A stretch of 64,000 nt of DNA from Acidobacteriaceae bacterium (GCA_025350325.1 JANXYB010000005.1:1-64000); one strand, 5' to 3'; positions 28,132 to 37,173 are shown, counted from the first letter of the stretch. The notes: generated from the sequence alone by a model not told the origin. A program made the numbers and translations.

Positions 28132-30468
28132 GTGCGCATCCTGACCCGATACATTCTCGGCGAAATTCTTTCTCACACGCTGATCGGCTGCGCGGTCTTC
28201 ACCTTCATTCTCTTCATGCGCGACTTGAATCACATCCTTGAAACGGTGGTTCGCAATAGTTCGACCTGGTCAAGCGTGATGGAAATTTTCGTCCTCCTGA
28301 TGCCCAACACCTTCAAAGTCACCATCCCCATGGCGGTGTTGGTTGGCATTCTGCTGGGACTCAGCCGCCTGGCCGCCGACAGCGAAATTATCGCGATGCG
28401 CGCGTCCGGGCTGGGCATCGGATACTTTGTCCGCGTCGCTGCCATCGTGGCTGCCGGCGGCACCCTGATCGGGCTGGTTAATTCGTTGTATGTCGCTCCG
28501 CGCGCCAACCGCGCAATTCTTGAAATGGAGCAGACGCTGGCCGCGTCTCAGGCTTCTTACGAAATTCAGCCGCGCATCTTCATCGAAGACTTTAGAAATT
28601 TCGTTTTGTATGTGCAAGATGTGCGGTCCGGAACCGGTGCGTCAAACTGGCGCCAGATTTTTATGGCCGACGTCACTGATGCGTCGAATCCCATCATTAC
28701 TACCGCCGCCTCTGCGACCGTTGTGAATGACGCAACGCAGGAGTTGCTCATGCGTCTGCGCGACGGCTCGCGCCACGAAACTGTCGCTGGCCAGCCGCAG
28801 CAATACAACATTTCCACCTTCAGCAACACCGATCTTCCCTTCTCGTTGAGTCAGCAGAGTGAAATGCACCTGGGGCGCTTGGACACTGCAATATACGCTT
28901 TGCCAATGACGGCCTTGGTAAAGCGAACGCACGACAAGGAAGGCAAGCGTTTCGTACTCGAACTGCAGACGCGGTTTTCTTACCCGGTGGCATGCCTGGT
29001 ACTCATGCTCGTCGGTGTGCCGTTGGGGGTCATCTCGCGCCGTGGCGGCAAAAGTTCAGGCCTGGTCTTCACGATTCTCCTGGTTCTGGTCTACTACGTT
29101 CTTTCCTATACAGGCATTTCCCTGGCTCGACAAGACAAGCTTTCTCCATTCCTAGGGGTATGGTTGGCTAACTTGCTGTTCGCGGCCGTGGGAATGTTTT
29201 TGCTGTGGCAAATGGCGAGCGGTGGCCGCGTGCTCGCTGCTCTAGCGAGCTTTGCATCGCGCCTGCCAAGTCTGAAACCTTCTGAGAGATCCAACAATTC
29301 GCACATTGGCGGTTTTCTCGACCGTCTGCAGCCGCGCTCAGCGCGCATCGGCTCGCGCAGCGTCTTTCCGCGCATCCTGGATTCCTATGTCATTCGCGAA
29401 TTTCTCAATACTTTCGTCTTGGTGCTAGCAGCCTTTGTCATGCTGATGCTGGTTTTTACCTTTTTCGAACTCGTCGGCGACATTCTGCGCAATCACATTC
29501 CGCTTACAACCGTGGGCGAATATCTGTTCAACCTGACCCCCAGCATGCTTTATCAGATCACGCCCCTCGCAGTGTTGATTGCCGTTCTCGTCACCTTCGG
29601 TGTACTCAATCGGAACAGCGAAATCATCGCCATGAAGGCGACAGGAATCAGCCTGTACCGTCTCGTCGTTCCGGTTGTCTCGATCGCCGCCATTCTTGCC
29701 ATCGGGCTATTTCTGTTTGACGAGTTCTATCTGCCTCAGGCCAATCGCCGGCAAGAAGCCTTGCGCAGCACCATCAAGGGCCGCCCGCCACAAACCTTCC
29801 TTCACCCTGAACAGGTTTGGATATTTGGCCAGCCCCATCCCGGGGAGCCGGGCCGCATTTTCTACTACCAGTTCTTCGATCGCGACCGCAGCGAATTCGC
29901 GAATCTATCCATTTTTGAATTCAATCCTTCAACCTTCGCACTCTCGCGCCGAATCTTTGCGCCTCGCGTATATTGGCAGCCGGCAACACGCTCGTGGCGT
30001 TTCCTAAACGGGTGGGAACGGGACATCGACGGCAACGACAGCCGATACACCGAGTTCAACAGCACGACGTTCGCGGAAATTCAAGAAGACCCCGCCTACT
30101 TCAATAAAGAAAATTTGCAGTCGCAGGAAATGAATTTTAGTCAACTCGACAAATACATCAAAGATCTGCGCCAGAGCGGCTTTGATACCATGCGGCTCCG
30201 CGTCGCGCTATGGCATAAGCTAGCCTATCCGCTAGTTGCGATTGTGATGGCCGCATTGGCCATTCCCTTCGCCTTGTCGATGGGCCGCCGCGGATCGCTG
30301 ACGGGCATAGCCGTAGCAATTTCCGTGGCGCTGGCCTACTGGGTGGTTGACGGCCTGTTCGGGGCGATGGGCGACGTTAACTACTTGCCTGCCGCATTGG
30401 CAGCATGGTCCCCCGACATTCTGTTTGGACTGACCGGCGGCTACCTGCTGCTGCGGACCCCGACCTGA
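28132..30468 (+). CDS. lptFG: Fused LptF-LptG lipopolysaccharide transport permease
   Basis: 778 residues, about twice a normal LptF or LptG. Two YjgP/YjgQ domains are visible. The first (residues 1 to about 360) begins RILTRYILGEILSHTLIGCA and carries the helix-rich SEIIAMRASGLGIGYF signature. A variable linker (about 365-410, SLKPSERSNNSHIGG) leads to the second, beginning SYVIREFLNTFVLVLAAFVM with SEIIAMKATGISLYRL and a periplasmic beta-jellyroll stretch. The paired EIIAMxAxGI repeats show a duplicated permease in one chain. It would extract LPS from the inner membrane with LptB. The start is a GTG. An MsbA-like exporter follows 61 bases later. Confidence 0.9.
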   Translation: MRILTRYILGEILSHTLIGCAVFTFILFMRDLNHILETVVRNSSTWSSVMEIFVLLMPNTFKVTIPMAVLVGILLGLSRLAADSEIIAMRASGLGIGYFVRVAAIVAAGGTLIGLVNSLYVAPRANRAILEMEQTLAASQASYEIQPRIFIEDFRNFVLYVQDVRSGTGASNWRQIFMADVTDASNPIITTAASATVVNDATQELLMRLRDGSRHETVAGQPQQYNISTFSNTDLPFSLSQQSEMHLGRLDTAIYALPMTALVKRTHDKEGKRFVLELQTRFSYPVACLVLMLVGVPLGVISRRGGKSSGLVFTILLVLVYYVLSYTGISLARQDKLSPFLGVWLANLLFAAVGMFLLWQMASGGRVLAALASFASRLPSLKPSERSNNSHIGGFLDRLQPRSARIGSRSVFPRILDSYVIREFLNTFVLVLAAFVMLMLVFTFFELVGDILRNHIPLTTVGEYLFNLTPSMLYQITPLAVLIAVLVTFGVLNRNSEIIAMKATGISLYRLVVPVVSIAAILAIGLFLFDEFYLPQANRRQEALRSTIKGRPPQTFLHPEQVWIFGQPHPGEPGRIFYYQFFDRDRSEFANLSIFEFNPSTFALSRRIFAPRVYWQPATRSWRFLNGWERDIDGNDSRYTEFNSTTFAEIQEDPAYFNKENLQSQEMNFSQLDKYIKDLRQSGFDTMRLRVALWHKLAYPLVAIVMAALAIPFALSMGRRGSLTGIAVAISVALAYWVVDGLFGAMGDVNYLPAALAAWSPDILFGLTGGYLLLRTPT

Positions 30469-30517
30469 CGCCACTCCACAATTGGGACCCCTGATCGACC
30501 GGCATGCTGTTCCCCCG

Positions 30518-30523
30518 TACAAT
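30518..30523 (+). promoter_or_regulatory. -10-like TACAAT just before the MsbA-like gene
   Basis: TACAAT ends six bases before the ATG at 30530. A TCGACC at 30495-30500 lies 17 bases upstream as a possible -35 (4 of 6 matches to TTGACA). There is no Shine-Dalgarno sequence, so it would generate a leaderless mRNA. This is an inference from the sequence arrangement. Confidence 0.5.
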
Positions 30524-30529
30524 AAATTC

Positions 30530-32281
30530 ATGTTTCGCGATTTGGCCCCACTTTTTAAATACATGCGCCGCTACCGCTGGGGATACCTTTGGGGCACCCT
30601 CTCCTGCATTGCGACCAATGCCGTGTGGGTGCTCTTTCCCAAAGTGTTGCAGGCAGCGATTGATGATCTGAATCATGGCGTCACCCGGCAAAGGATTGTG
30701 CTCTTCGCCTGCCTGCTGATTGCCATCTCCCTGGTGAAAGGAATATTTCTTTACGCCCAACGGTGGATTCTCATTGGCATTTCGCGCGAAATTGAATTTG
30801 ACCTCCGCAACGACCTCTTCCGCCAATTAGAACTTCAAGATTCCGGGTTCTACCAGCGCTATCGAACCGGCGACATCATGGCCCGGCTCACCAACGATCT
30901 AAATGCCGTGCGCATGCTGCTAGGTCCGGCGCTCATGTACAGTGCCAACACCATCTTCTTCACGGTTGGCGCATTATTCTTTCTGCTGCGCATCAGCCCC
31001 TGGTTAACCCTCGTGGCTTGGGCGCCCATGCCTCTAGCAAGCATCCTGGTGCAGTATTTCGGCCGCAAAATACATGATCGCTTCGAGCGAATCCAGGAGA
31101 GCTTCTCTGAAATCTCATCGCAAGCGCAGGAGAACTATTCGGGCGCTCGCCTGGTGCGCGCCTTCGGACGCGAACAGTCGCAGATTGATTTATTTGAAAA
31201 TCTTAACCGACGCTATATTGCCCGCGCGCAGCGACTCGTGCAGCTGATGGGAATGTTGTGGCCTACGCTGGAATTCATACTCGGCATTTCAATGATCATC
31301 ACCCTCCTGGTTGGGGGGCACCTCGTCATCGCGCATCGCATTTCTCCCGGCGAATTTGTGGCTTTCAACACTTACATGATCATGCTGATCTGGCCCATCA
31401 TCGCGGTTGGCTGGGTGGTAAATCTATTTCAGCGCGGCACCGCCTCAGTGAAGCGCATCGATGAGTTGCTTCGCGCCAAGCCGGCGATTGACGATAGTGC
31501 AGCCGATCAAACAATTCCGTCCGATCTGGTGCTGCGCGGCGCAATCGACTTCCGCAGTCTCAGCTTCAACTACGGCGACACTCCGGTACTGCACGAGATC
31601 TCATTGCACATTCCCGCCGGATCGAGCCTGGCCATTGTCGGGCCCACGGGTTCGGGAAAATCGACGCTAGTGAATTTAATCTCACGCCAATACGAGGCAC
31701 CAGAAGGCTCATTATTAATTGATGAACGCCCGATACGGGACTATCCGCTGGAACTGCTGCGTCGAAACATGGGCTTCATTCCGCAAGAAACATTCCTATT
31801 CAGCGAGACCATTCGCGAGAACCTGGCGTTTGGCGCACCGAAAGCCACGGAACAAGATCTGCTCGAGGCAGCCGAGGCCGCGCATATCCGCCGTGAGTTT
31901 GAGGACTTTCCCAATGGCTTCGAAACGATGGTGGGCGAGCGCGGGGTCACGCTTTCAGGTGGACAGAAGCAGCGATCGGCAATCGCGCGCGCCCTGCTAC
32001 GGCGGCCGGCAATTCTGATTCTTGACGACGCGTTGGCGAGCGTCGACACGTACACCGAAGAACGCATCCTCGGTGGGCTGCGCAATTACACCGAGACGGC
32101 GACCACCATTCTCATATCGCATCGCGTGTCGACCGTGCGCAACGCCGATCAAATTGCCGTGCTCGATCAGGGCAGAATTGTCGAGGTGGGCCGGCACGAT
32201 CAACTCATAGCACTCGACGGATACTACGCCAGCCTCTACCAGAAGCAACAACTAGAGGAAGAACTGACCGTCGCTGGATGA
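30530..32281 (+). CDS. MsbA-like ABC exporter (fused permease-ATPase)
   Basis: 583 residues. An N-terminal six-helix exporter domain (about 1-310) is followed by an ATPase with Walker A VGPTGSGKST, Q-loop FIPQETFLFSETIREN, signature LSGGQKQR, Walker B ILILDDALASVD and the switch His in LISHRVSTVRNAD. This is the lipid A flippase or drug-exporter class. Its place directly after the LptF-LptG fusion suggests an envelope lipid role, but a general half-transporter cannot be excluded. I start at the ATG at 30530 because the N-terminus then begins in the first helix as in the family. Confidence 0.92.
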   Translation: MFRDLAPLFKYMRRYRWGYLWGTLSCIATNAVWVLFPKVLQAAIDDLNHGVTRQRIVLFACLLIAISLVKGIFLYAQRWILIGISREIEFDLRNDLFRQLELQDSGFYQRYRTGDIMARLTNDLNAVRMLLGPALMYSANTIFFTVGALFFLLRISPWLTLVAWAPMPLASILVQYFGRKIHDRFERIQESFSEISSQAQENYSGARLVRAFGREQSQIDLFENLNRRYIARAQRLVQLMGMLWPTLEFILGISMIITLLVGGHLVIAHRISPGEFVAFNTYMIMLIWPIIAVGWVVNLFQRGTASVKRIDELLRAKPAIDDSAADQTIPSDLVLRGAIDFRSLSFNYGDTPVLHEISLHIPAGSSLAIVGPTGSGKSTLVNLISRQYEAPEGSLLIDERPIRDYPLELLRRNMGFIPQETFLFSETIRENLAFGAPKATEQDLLEAAEAAHIRREFEDFPNGFETMVGERGVTLSGGQKQRSAIARALLRRPAILILDDALASVDTYTEERILGGLRNYTETATTILISHRVSTVRNADQIAVLDQGRIVEVGRHDQLIALDGYYASLYQKQQLEEELTVAG

Positions 32282-32289
32282 CGCATGCG

Positions 32290-32754
32290 TCACCCTGTCC
32301 ACCGCGAACTGACCGCGCCCTCAGCGTAATCGAAACTATTGCGCGGAATGACCGCACGCTCCGACCTGATAGCAAGGCGGGACGACGCAGCAAAGCCCTC
32401 GGGAGCTCTCGCTACCTGGCGCCACGCATCGCGCACTTTCCACACGCATGCGATCACATGCTCAAATTTTTCCTTGGAGTTGGCCTGCGACCCTTGCAGC
32501 ATGAGGGCAAACATTGCTACATAAAAATCAGCTAATGCCTCCGCGGGCTCGCCACCGATGTCCATCTGCAGAGTGGCTTGCAAATGAATCACGATATCCA
32601 TGGCCCGCTTGACAGCAGCCCGGCGCTGGCTCTCGTTTCCCTGCTCCACTGCGTCGATAGCATTGCGCATGAAACGGATAATACCGTCGTAAAGCGCCAT
32701 GGTCAGTTCCACGCCTGAGGCACCCTCAAGCGCACGCGTCTGGTACTGGTCCAT
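32290..32754 (-). CDS. fliS: Flagellar export chaperone FliS
   Basis: 154 residues from the ATG at 32754, where AGGAGC lies five bases upstream; the alternative ATG at 32772 is inside fliD. FliS binds the C-terminus of flagellin in the cytosol and prevents premature assembly. Features are the leading segment YQTRALEGASGVELTMALYD, the four-helix bundle and NESQRRAAVKRAMDIVIHLQ. It is the last gene of the fliC-fliD-fliS unit; only 8 bases separate its stop codon from that of the convergent ABC exporter gene. Confidence 0.9.
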   Translation of the reverse strand: MDQYQTRALEGASGVELTMALYDGIIRFMRNAIDAVEQGNESQRRAAVKRAMDIVIHLQATLQMDIGGEPAEALADFYVAMFALMLQGSQANSKEKFEHVIACVWKVRDAWRQVARAPEGFAASSRLAIRSERAVIPRNSFDYAEGAVSSRWTG

Positions 32755-32764
32755 CGGGATGCTC

Positions 32765-34204
32765 CTATCCATTGTTCTTGTTGTACCCTGTCACTGCGCT
32801 GTACATCTCGCTGACCTGCTGAATCATCTGGGGTATCGACTGCAGAATCTGGTTGGCCATATTCAGTTCCGTGGTCAGCCTCGTCTTTTGCGAAGCTATT
32901 AGCGCTTCCTGCTTAGAGACATTGTCGTTGAGCATCGTTTCTTGACTGCTGTTTTCGCTGCGTGCCAGGCTGATCGCGCCTCCAGACGCACCGCTATTCC
33001 CGAGACCGTTTAAAGTATTGGTGAAGGTCGATCCGAAGTTGCCGGTATCCTGAAAAAACGATACGACCTGGGCAAAGTTGCTGTTCAGCGCTGTGCTCAG
33101 CTTGTCGGCATCGAGGCTGATCGTGCCGTCCGCGCTCGCGTTGGCCGTGATGCCAAGAGAGATCAGCGAATTGATTCCATTGCTGCCAAACGACGAACTC
33201 ATGGCCGACAACAATCCCTGCTGTAGCTGGGCCAAAACTGATGTCCCGTACAGTGGCTCTGCATTGCCGGATGAGTCTTTACCTTCCTGCATATTCAGAG
33301 CTTTCATCGCGGCGTTGTAGTCCGTCACAAATGTGCTGATGGCGGTCTCGATGCTGGTCGTGTCGTTGGCAATCACGACCTGTATGCTCTCGGGCGTGGA
33401 ATTGCTGCCTGTACTACCCGCCGAAAGTAGTTGGAACGTCACACCCGGAATGGCGTTGGCGACAGTATTGGCGGCGCTGGTAAGTGTGACTCCATCCACT
33501 GTAATGGTCGCGTCGACGCCATCCTGAATGGTGGTCAGCCCCAGTCCCATGTTTTTGCCGGCAGTCGTTAAATCCGCCAGGGTCGTTGGGCTGCTTGGAT
33601 GGTTGCTGGAATTGGCAATTGTAATCTCGCCAGCCGCGCCACTGGTCTGGCTCACCAGAGAGAGACGCTCAGAACCGTCTGCATTGGTCAGTACGCTCGC
33701 GGTAACTCCGAGGGCAGCATTGTTGATCGCCGCAGACAGTCCGGAAAGCGTGGCCGCACTTGAACCGTTGCCTACGTTCACTGTCTGCCAGACACCTGTA
33801 CCGACCTTGAAAGTGATGCCGCCGGTAAGCACATCCGAGGCACTGACCGCATCCGATGCCGCACTTGACCTCTGCGCCAGGTTTTGCACCACAATCGTAT
33901 GTGTGCCGGCGACGGCTGCGGCACTGGCTGACGACAGGTTCAGCACGTTGGTGTTGGAACTCGATCCCGTCTTGTATGCCATGGTGCCGCTGAAGTCTGT
34001 CAGGTTCTGCAGGTCAGTCGATAACGTGGCAAACTGCGCGCCCAGGCTTGAGAGTGTAGTGTCTTTGCCGGTCAGAGCCGCCAATTGATTTTTCCAGGGG
34101 CTCTCTACGGTTTTTAAATTGGTCACAATTTGATTGACCGTGGCGGTTACGTCGAAGCCTTGTCCGCTGGTGGCGGAGCCGAAGTTTAAACCGACAGCAC
34201 CCAT
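32765..34204 (-). CDS. fliD: Flagellar filament cap protein FliD
   Basis: 479 residues from the ATG at 34204, which has GGGAGG upstream. FliD caps the growing filament and helps fold incoming flagellin. The N-terminus LNFGSATSGQGFDVTATVNQ followed by LKTVESPWKNQLAALTGKDT is typical of the coiled cap base, and the C-terminus has the conserved coiled-coil SSQETMLNDNVSKQEALIAS and LNMANQILQSIPQMIQQVSE. The middle domain (about 100-330) is the usual hypervariable part. It overlaps the alternative fliS start but not the preferred one, and is downstream of fliC on the same strand. Confidence 0.92.
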   Translation of the reverse strand: MGAVGLNFGSATSGQGFDVTATVNQIVTNLKTVESPWKNQLAALTGKDTTLSSLGAQFATLSTDLQNLTDFSGTMAYKTGSSSNTNVLNLSSASAAAVAGTHTIVVQNLAQRSSAASDAVSASDVLTGGITFKVGTGVWQTVNVGNGSSAATLSGLSAAINNAALGVTASVLTNADGSERLSLVSQTSGAAGEITIANSSNHPSSPTTLADLTTAGKNMGLGLTTIQDGVDATITVDGVTLTSAANTVANAIPGVTFQLLSAGSTGSNSTPESIQVVIANDTTSIETAISTFVTDYNAAMKALNMQEGKDSSGNAEPLYGTSVLAQLQQGLLSAMSSSFGSNGINSLISLGITANASADGTISLDADKLSTALNSNFAQVVSFFQDTGNFGSTFTNTLNGLGNSGASGGAISLARSENSSQETMLNDNVSKQEALIASQKTRLTTELNMANQILQSIPQMIQQVSEMYSAVTGYNKNNG

Positions 34205-34302
34205 AGTTGCCCTCCCTGTCACTCAACATCAGGTGAATGACCAAGCCACGTCTCAAAAGATTAGAAAAGACAAACAGCTCCAAGTTTGGCCCCAAAGCAA
34301 AA

Positions 34303-34349
34303 CGGGGAAAGCCGCAGTTTCGCCGCCGTCCCCGTCTTCGCTCCACTGC
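34303..34349 (-). terminator. Possible terminator after fliC
   Basis: On the minus strand, ACGGGGA and TCCCCGT pair over a roughly 20-base loop and are followed by TTTTGCTTTG, one to two dozen bases after the fliC stop codon. The stem is only seven pairs, so attenuation between fliC and fliD (more filament than cap protein) is an inference. Confidence 0.4.
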
Positions 34350-35801
34350 CTACTGCAGCAACTTCGTGATCAACTGCTGCGCCTGGTTAGCCTGCGACAG
34401 AGCGGCAATGCCGGTCTGGCTCAGAATTTGAAACTTCGACATGTCTGAAGTGGCCTGGCCATAGTCGGTCGCCGTCACATCGTTCATTGCGGCCAGGGTG
34501 TTGGTTGACTGCATGGTCATCACATTTCCGACCGCGGTCAGCGTGTTGATGTTCGCGCCCAGTGTGCCACGTGCCGCAGCAACGGTGGTGATTGCGGAGT
34601 TAATCGCCGTCAACGCAGCCTGTGCGCCGGCGGTGCTGGTCAAGTCGGTTCCCGCCAGCGAAAGCGCGCTGGAACTGGCCTGCACCATATCGGAGGACGC
34701 ATTGTTATAGGACTGCGAGATGGTTCCATCGGAGGTAAAGATGGCCACGGTCTGGTTTGCCTTACTGTTTGCAATCCCAGACTCTGTGACGTCTCCAGCC
34801 GCCGCCGAAATCGTGCCGCCCTTTACGTTCAGCGTGTTGGCTGAGACCGTAGCGTCTGCGCCGCTTGATCCAAACTGAGTGTTGATCTGTGCGGCGAGCT
34901 GATACAGGTTTCCCGTCCCAGCCGCGGCAAAATTAGTGATCGAGACAGCTGCGCCGCCCGTGGTGGTGAACTTAAGATCCGTGCTACCCACGGTGAGCGT
35001 GTCACTCGCGTTGCCGACTGTGAGCGATGCAGTACCACCGCTCGCGGTCGTCGGCACTTGAAGAGTGTCAGTCAGGTTTGCAATCGTACCCGTAAGTTTA
35101 GCGCCGCCACTCAGTACCAATTGGCTGCCTTGCACCGAAGCTACCGAAGCGCCGAACTGTGAGTTGATTTGACCGGCGAGCGTGGCGAGCGTGTCGGTAC
35201 CAGCGCCCACGGTATAGATGCCAGTTGCTCCGCTGGCTATCACGCCAGTTGTAGAGGCGTTGCCGCTTCCAGAATTTTCGAGTTTCAAAGTCTGCGTACC
35301 GTAAGTCACGGTCGCGATGTCCGTGGCTAAGGCGCCTACATCGATTTTGTCGGTGCTCTTGCCAACGGTGAACGCTGCATTCTTGGCAAATGTATTGATG
35401 CCGTTGTACTCGGTATTGTTGTTGATCGTGTCAGCCTCGGTGAGGATCTTCTGATATTCCGAATTGGCTGCGCTTACCTGACTCGAGTTCAGCGTACCGT
35501 TCGAGGCTTCGGTCGCCAGCGTAACAGCGCGATTGAGAAGGCTGGTTACCTGCGAAAGCGCGCCGTCGGCAACCTGCAAAAAGTCGACGCCTTCCGTCGC
35601 GTTCTTTGCCGACTGCGAGAGAGCGGTCGATGAAGCCTGCAGGCCATTGGCCAGCGAAAGACCGGCTGCATCGTCGGCGCCGGAATTGATGCGCGAACCG
35701 GAAGACAGCTGTTGAAGGGTTTTGGACAAAGAAGCCTGCGTATTTGCCAGGTTGTTCTGCGCGTAAATTGCATTGATGTTATTCAGGACACCCAAAGCCA
35801 T
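34350..35801 (-). CDS. fliC: Flagellin FliC
   Basis: 483 residues from the ATG at 35801, with AAGGAG upstream. The N-terminal D0/D1 helices (LGVLNNINAIYAQNNLANTQ to QLSSGSRINSGADDAAGLSL) and the C-terminal D0 (ALSQANQAQQLITKLLQ) are canonical flagellin. The centre (about 170-400) contains two related beta-rich segments, around AGQINSQFGASVASVQGSQL and AAQINTQFGSSGADATVSAN, suggesting an internal duplication in the surface domain. A sigma-28-like promoter is 125 bases upstream. It heads a fliC-fliD-fliS unit. Confidence 0.95.
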   Translation of the reverse strand: MALGVLNNINAIYAQNNLANTQASLSKTLQQLSSGSRINSGADDAAGLSLANGLQASSTALSQSAKNATEGVDFLQVADGALSQVTSLLNRAVTLATEASNGTLNSSQVSAANSEYQKILTEADTINNNTEYNGINTFAKNAAFTVGKSTDKIDVGALATDIATVTYGTQTLKLENSGSGNASTTGVIASGATGIYTVGAGTDTLATLAGQINSQFGASVASVQGSQLVLSGGAKLTGTIANLTDTLQVPTTASGGTASLTVGNASDTLTVGSTDLKFTTTGGAAVSITNFAAAGTGNLYQLAAQINTQFGSSGADATVSANTLNVKGGTISAAAGDVTESGIANSKANQTVAIFTSDGTISQSYNNASSDMVQASSSALSLAGTDLTSTAGAQAALTAINSAITTVAAARGTLGANINTLTAVGNVMTMQSTNTLAAMNDVTATDYGQATSDMSKFQILSQTGIAALSQANQAQQLITKLLQ

Positions 35802-35925
35802 GGAAATTCTCCTTAGAGTTGAAGTTTCGTTTTGGGTTCCTGCTTGGGGCACCGACCGGAATTGCGGGGGGTTTTTCACCGCCTGCCCGGACCACCTTGC
35901 TGAAGGAACCTTTTACCCACTGCCT

Positions 35926-35952
35926 TCATCGGCGACCTGTGAAAAGACTTTA
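35926..35952 (-). promoter_or_regulatory. Sigma-28 (FliA) promoter for fliC
   Basis: On the minus strand, TAAAGTCT (35952-35945) and GCCGATGA (35933-35926) are separated by 11 bases, matching the FliA consensus TAAAGTTT-N11-GCCGATAA at all but two positions. Transcription would begin near 35919, giving a leader of about 118 bases before the fliC ATG. The leader contains an inverted repeat GGTTCCT/AGGAACC (35835-35841 and 35904-35910 on plus) of unknown role. Confidence 0.8.
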
Positions 35953-36008
35953 TGAGTTTTCGACTACAGCTTCCGACTACGCTCTTTCATCACTAAATTT
36001 CTACTTGC

Positions 36009-36016
36009 GCCGATAA
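36009..36016 (+). promoter_or_regulatory. Possible sigma-28 -10 element for flbD-motA-motB
   Basis: A perfect GCCGATAA lies 33 bases before the flbD ATG on the plus strand. TAAATTT at 35994 is the best -35-like sequence but at 11 instead of 15 bases from it, so the -35 is imperfect and this promoter is less certain than the fliC one. It would make flbD, motA and motB divergently co-regulated with flagellin. Confidence 0.5.
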
Positions 36017-36048
36017 CTAACTTGACGCCGCAGGAGGTCTGGCAGCGA

Positions 36049-36348
36049 ATGATCGAACTAACCCGGCTAAACGGCAATCCAATGGTGCTGAATAGCGATC
36101 TCATCAAGACCGCCGAAGCCTCACCAGACACCATGCTGACGCTTATCAACGGAGAGAAGCTCATCGTGCGCGAGGCTCTCAACGAAGTCTTGGAACGCGT
36201 GCTTGCGTATCGGGCGCGCTTGCTGGCGACGGTCGCTCGCCGTTTGTTTATCAACGACGACATCGAGCAACTCGCTTCCCTGGCCGACATTGAAGTCTCC
36301 CGGCAGTCGATTCCGTTCGCAGCTATCAAGCCAACCTCAGGTCGCTGA
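36049..36348 (+). CDS. flbD: Flagellar protein FlbD
   Basis: 99 residues from the ATG at 36049, which has GCAGGAGG upstream; the start MIELTRLNGNPMVLNSDLIK is the usual beginning of this small family. These proteins accompany the motor genes in many bacteria (commonly just before motA), with unknown detailed role. The segment TLINGEKLIVREALNEVLER is diagnostic; the tail after residue 65 is longer than in Firmicutes FlbD, with several Arg residues, a minor variation. It sits 51 bases before motA. Confidence 0.85.
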   Translation: MIELTRLNGNPMVLNSDLIKTAEASPDTMLTLINGEKLIVREALNEVLERVLAYRARLLATVARRLFINDDIEQLASLADIEVSRQSIPFAAIKPTSGR

Positions 36349-36399
36349 TCATGAAAGACAAAATATGCAATGAGTTCAACGTAATAAGAGGACCCTTCC

Positions 36400-37173
36400 A
36401 TGGATAAGGCGAGTGTCGGCGGAGTGATTCTCGCCATAGTGGGGATCGTTGCCGGCCTGCTGATTGAGGGCGGCAACCTGAGCCAAATATTTCAGCCCAC
36501 GGCAGCCCTGATCGTCTTTGGCGGCACGATGGGAGCGGTTCTGCTTCAATTCCCGCTTGCTACCGTTACCGCCGCGTTTCGCAGCCTGGCCCGCGTTTTC
36601 ATTGAGCCCGGCAAGCCGAACGACCAACTCGTACGCCAACTCATCGCCTTCGCAAATAAGGCTCGGCGCAGTGGGGTAGTCTCACTCGATGCGGATTTAA
36701 AGTCGATTCAAGATCCGTTTCTCAAGCAATCGATCATGCTCGCCGTCGATGGCACCGAGCCGGCAGAGTTGCGCAAGATCATGCGCGTCACGCTCGATTG
36801 CACCTCGGAGAACGAAGAGCGTTTGCCCGCCGTCTTTGAATCGGCAGGCGGCTTCTCACCCACCATCGGCATACTCGGCGCCGTATTGGGTCTGATACAG
36901 GTAATGCAGCACCTCGACAACATCACTGAAGTAGGGCGCGGTATAGCCGTCGCTTTTGTGGCCACAATTTACGGCGTGGGCATCGCCAATCTATTCTTCC
37001 TGCCCTTCGCAGGCAAAATGCGCATCCAGTTACGCGATGAGCATCTGCGCCGCGAAATGATGTTGGAAGGCGTGATATCTATCCTAGAGGGCATCAACCC
37101 ACGCATGCTCGAAGTCAAGCTATCAGGTTTTCTTGAAGACTCCAAGCTACCGAAGAAAGAACGGGCCGCATGA
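36400..37173 (+). CDS. motA: Flagellar motor stator protein MotA
   Basis: 257 residues with four transmembrane segments: two near the N-terminus (GGVILAIVGIVAGLLIEGGN and LIVFGGTMGAVLLQFPLATV) and two near residues 150-205 (GFSPTIGILGAVLGLIQVMQ and GRGIAVAFVATIYGVGIANL). The large cytoplasmic loop contains RKIMRVTLDCTSENEERLPA. The Pro-containing motif FSPTIGILGAVLGLIQVMQ is the MotA/PomA stator signature. It overlaps motB by four bases (ATGA), so they are coupled. Confidence 0.96.
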   Translation: MDKASVGGVILAIVGIVAGLLIEGGNLSQIFQPTAALIVFGGTMGAVLLQFPLATVTAAFRSLARVFIEPGKPNDQLVRQLIAFANKARRSGVVSLDADLKSIQDPFLKQSIMLAVDGTEPAELRKIMRVTLDCTSENEERLPAVFESAGGFSPTIGILGAVLGLIQVMQHLDNITEVGRGIAVAFVATIYGVGIANLFFLPFAGKMRIQLRDEHLRREMMLEGVISILEGINPRMLEVKLSGFLEDSKLPKKERAA

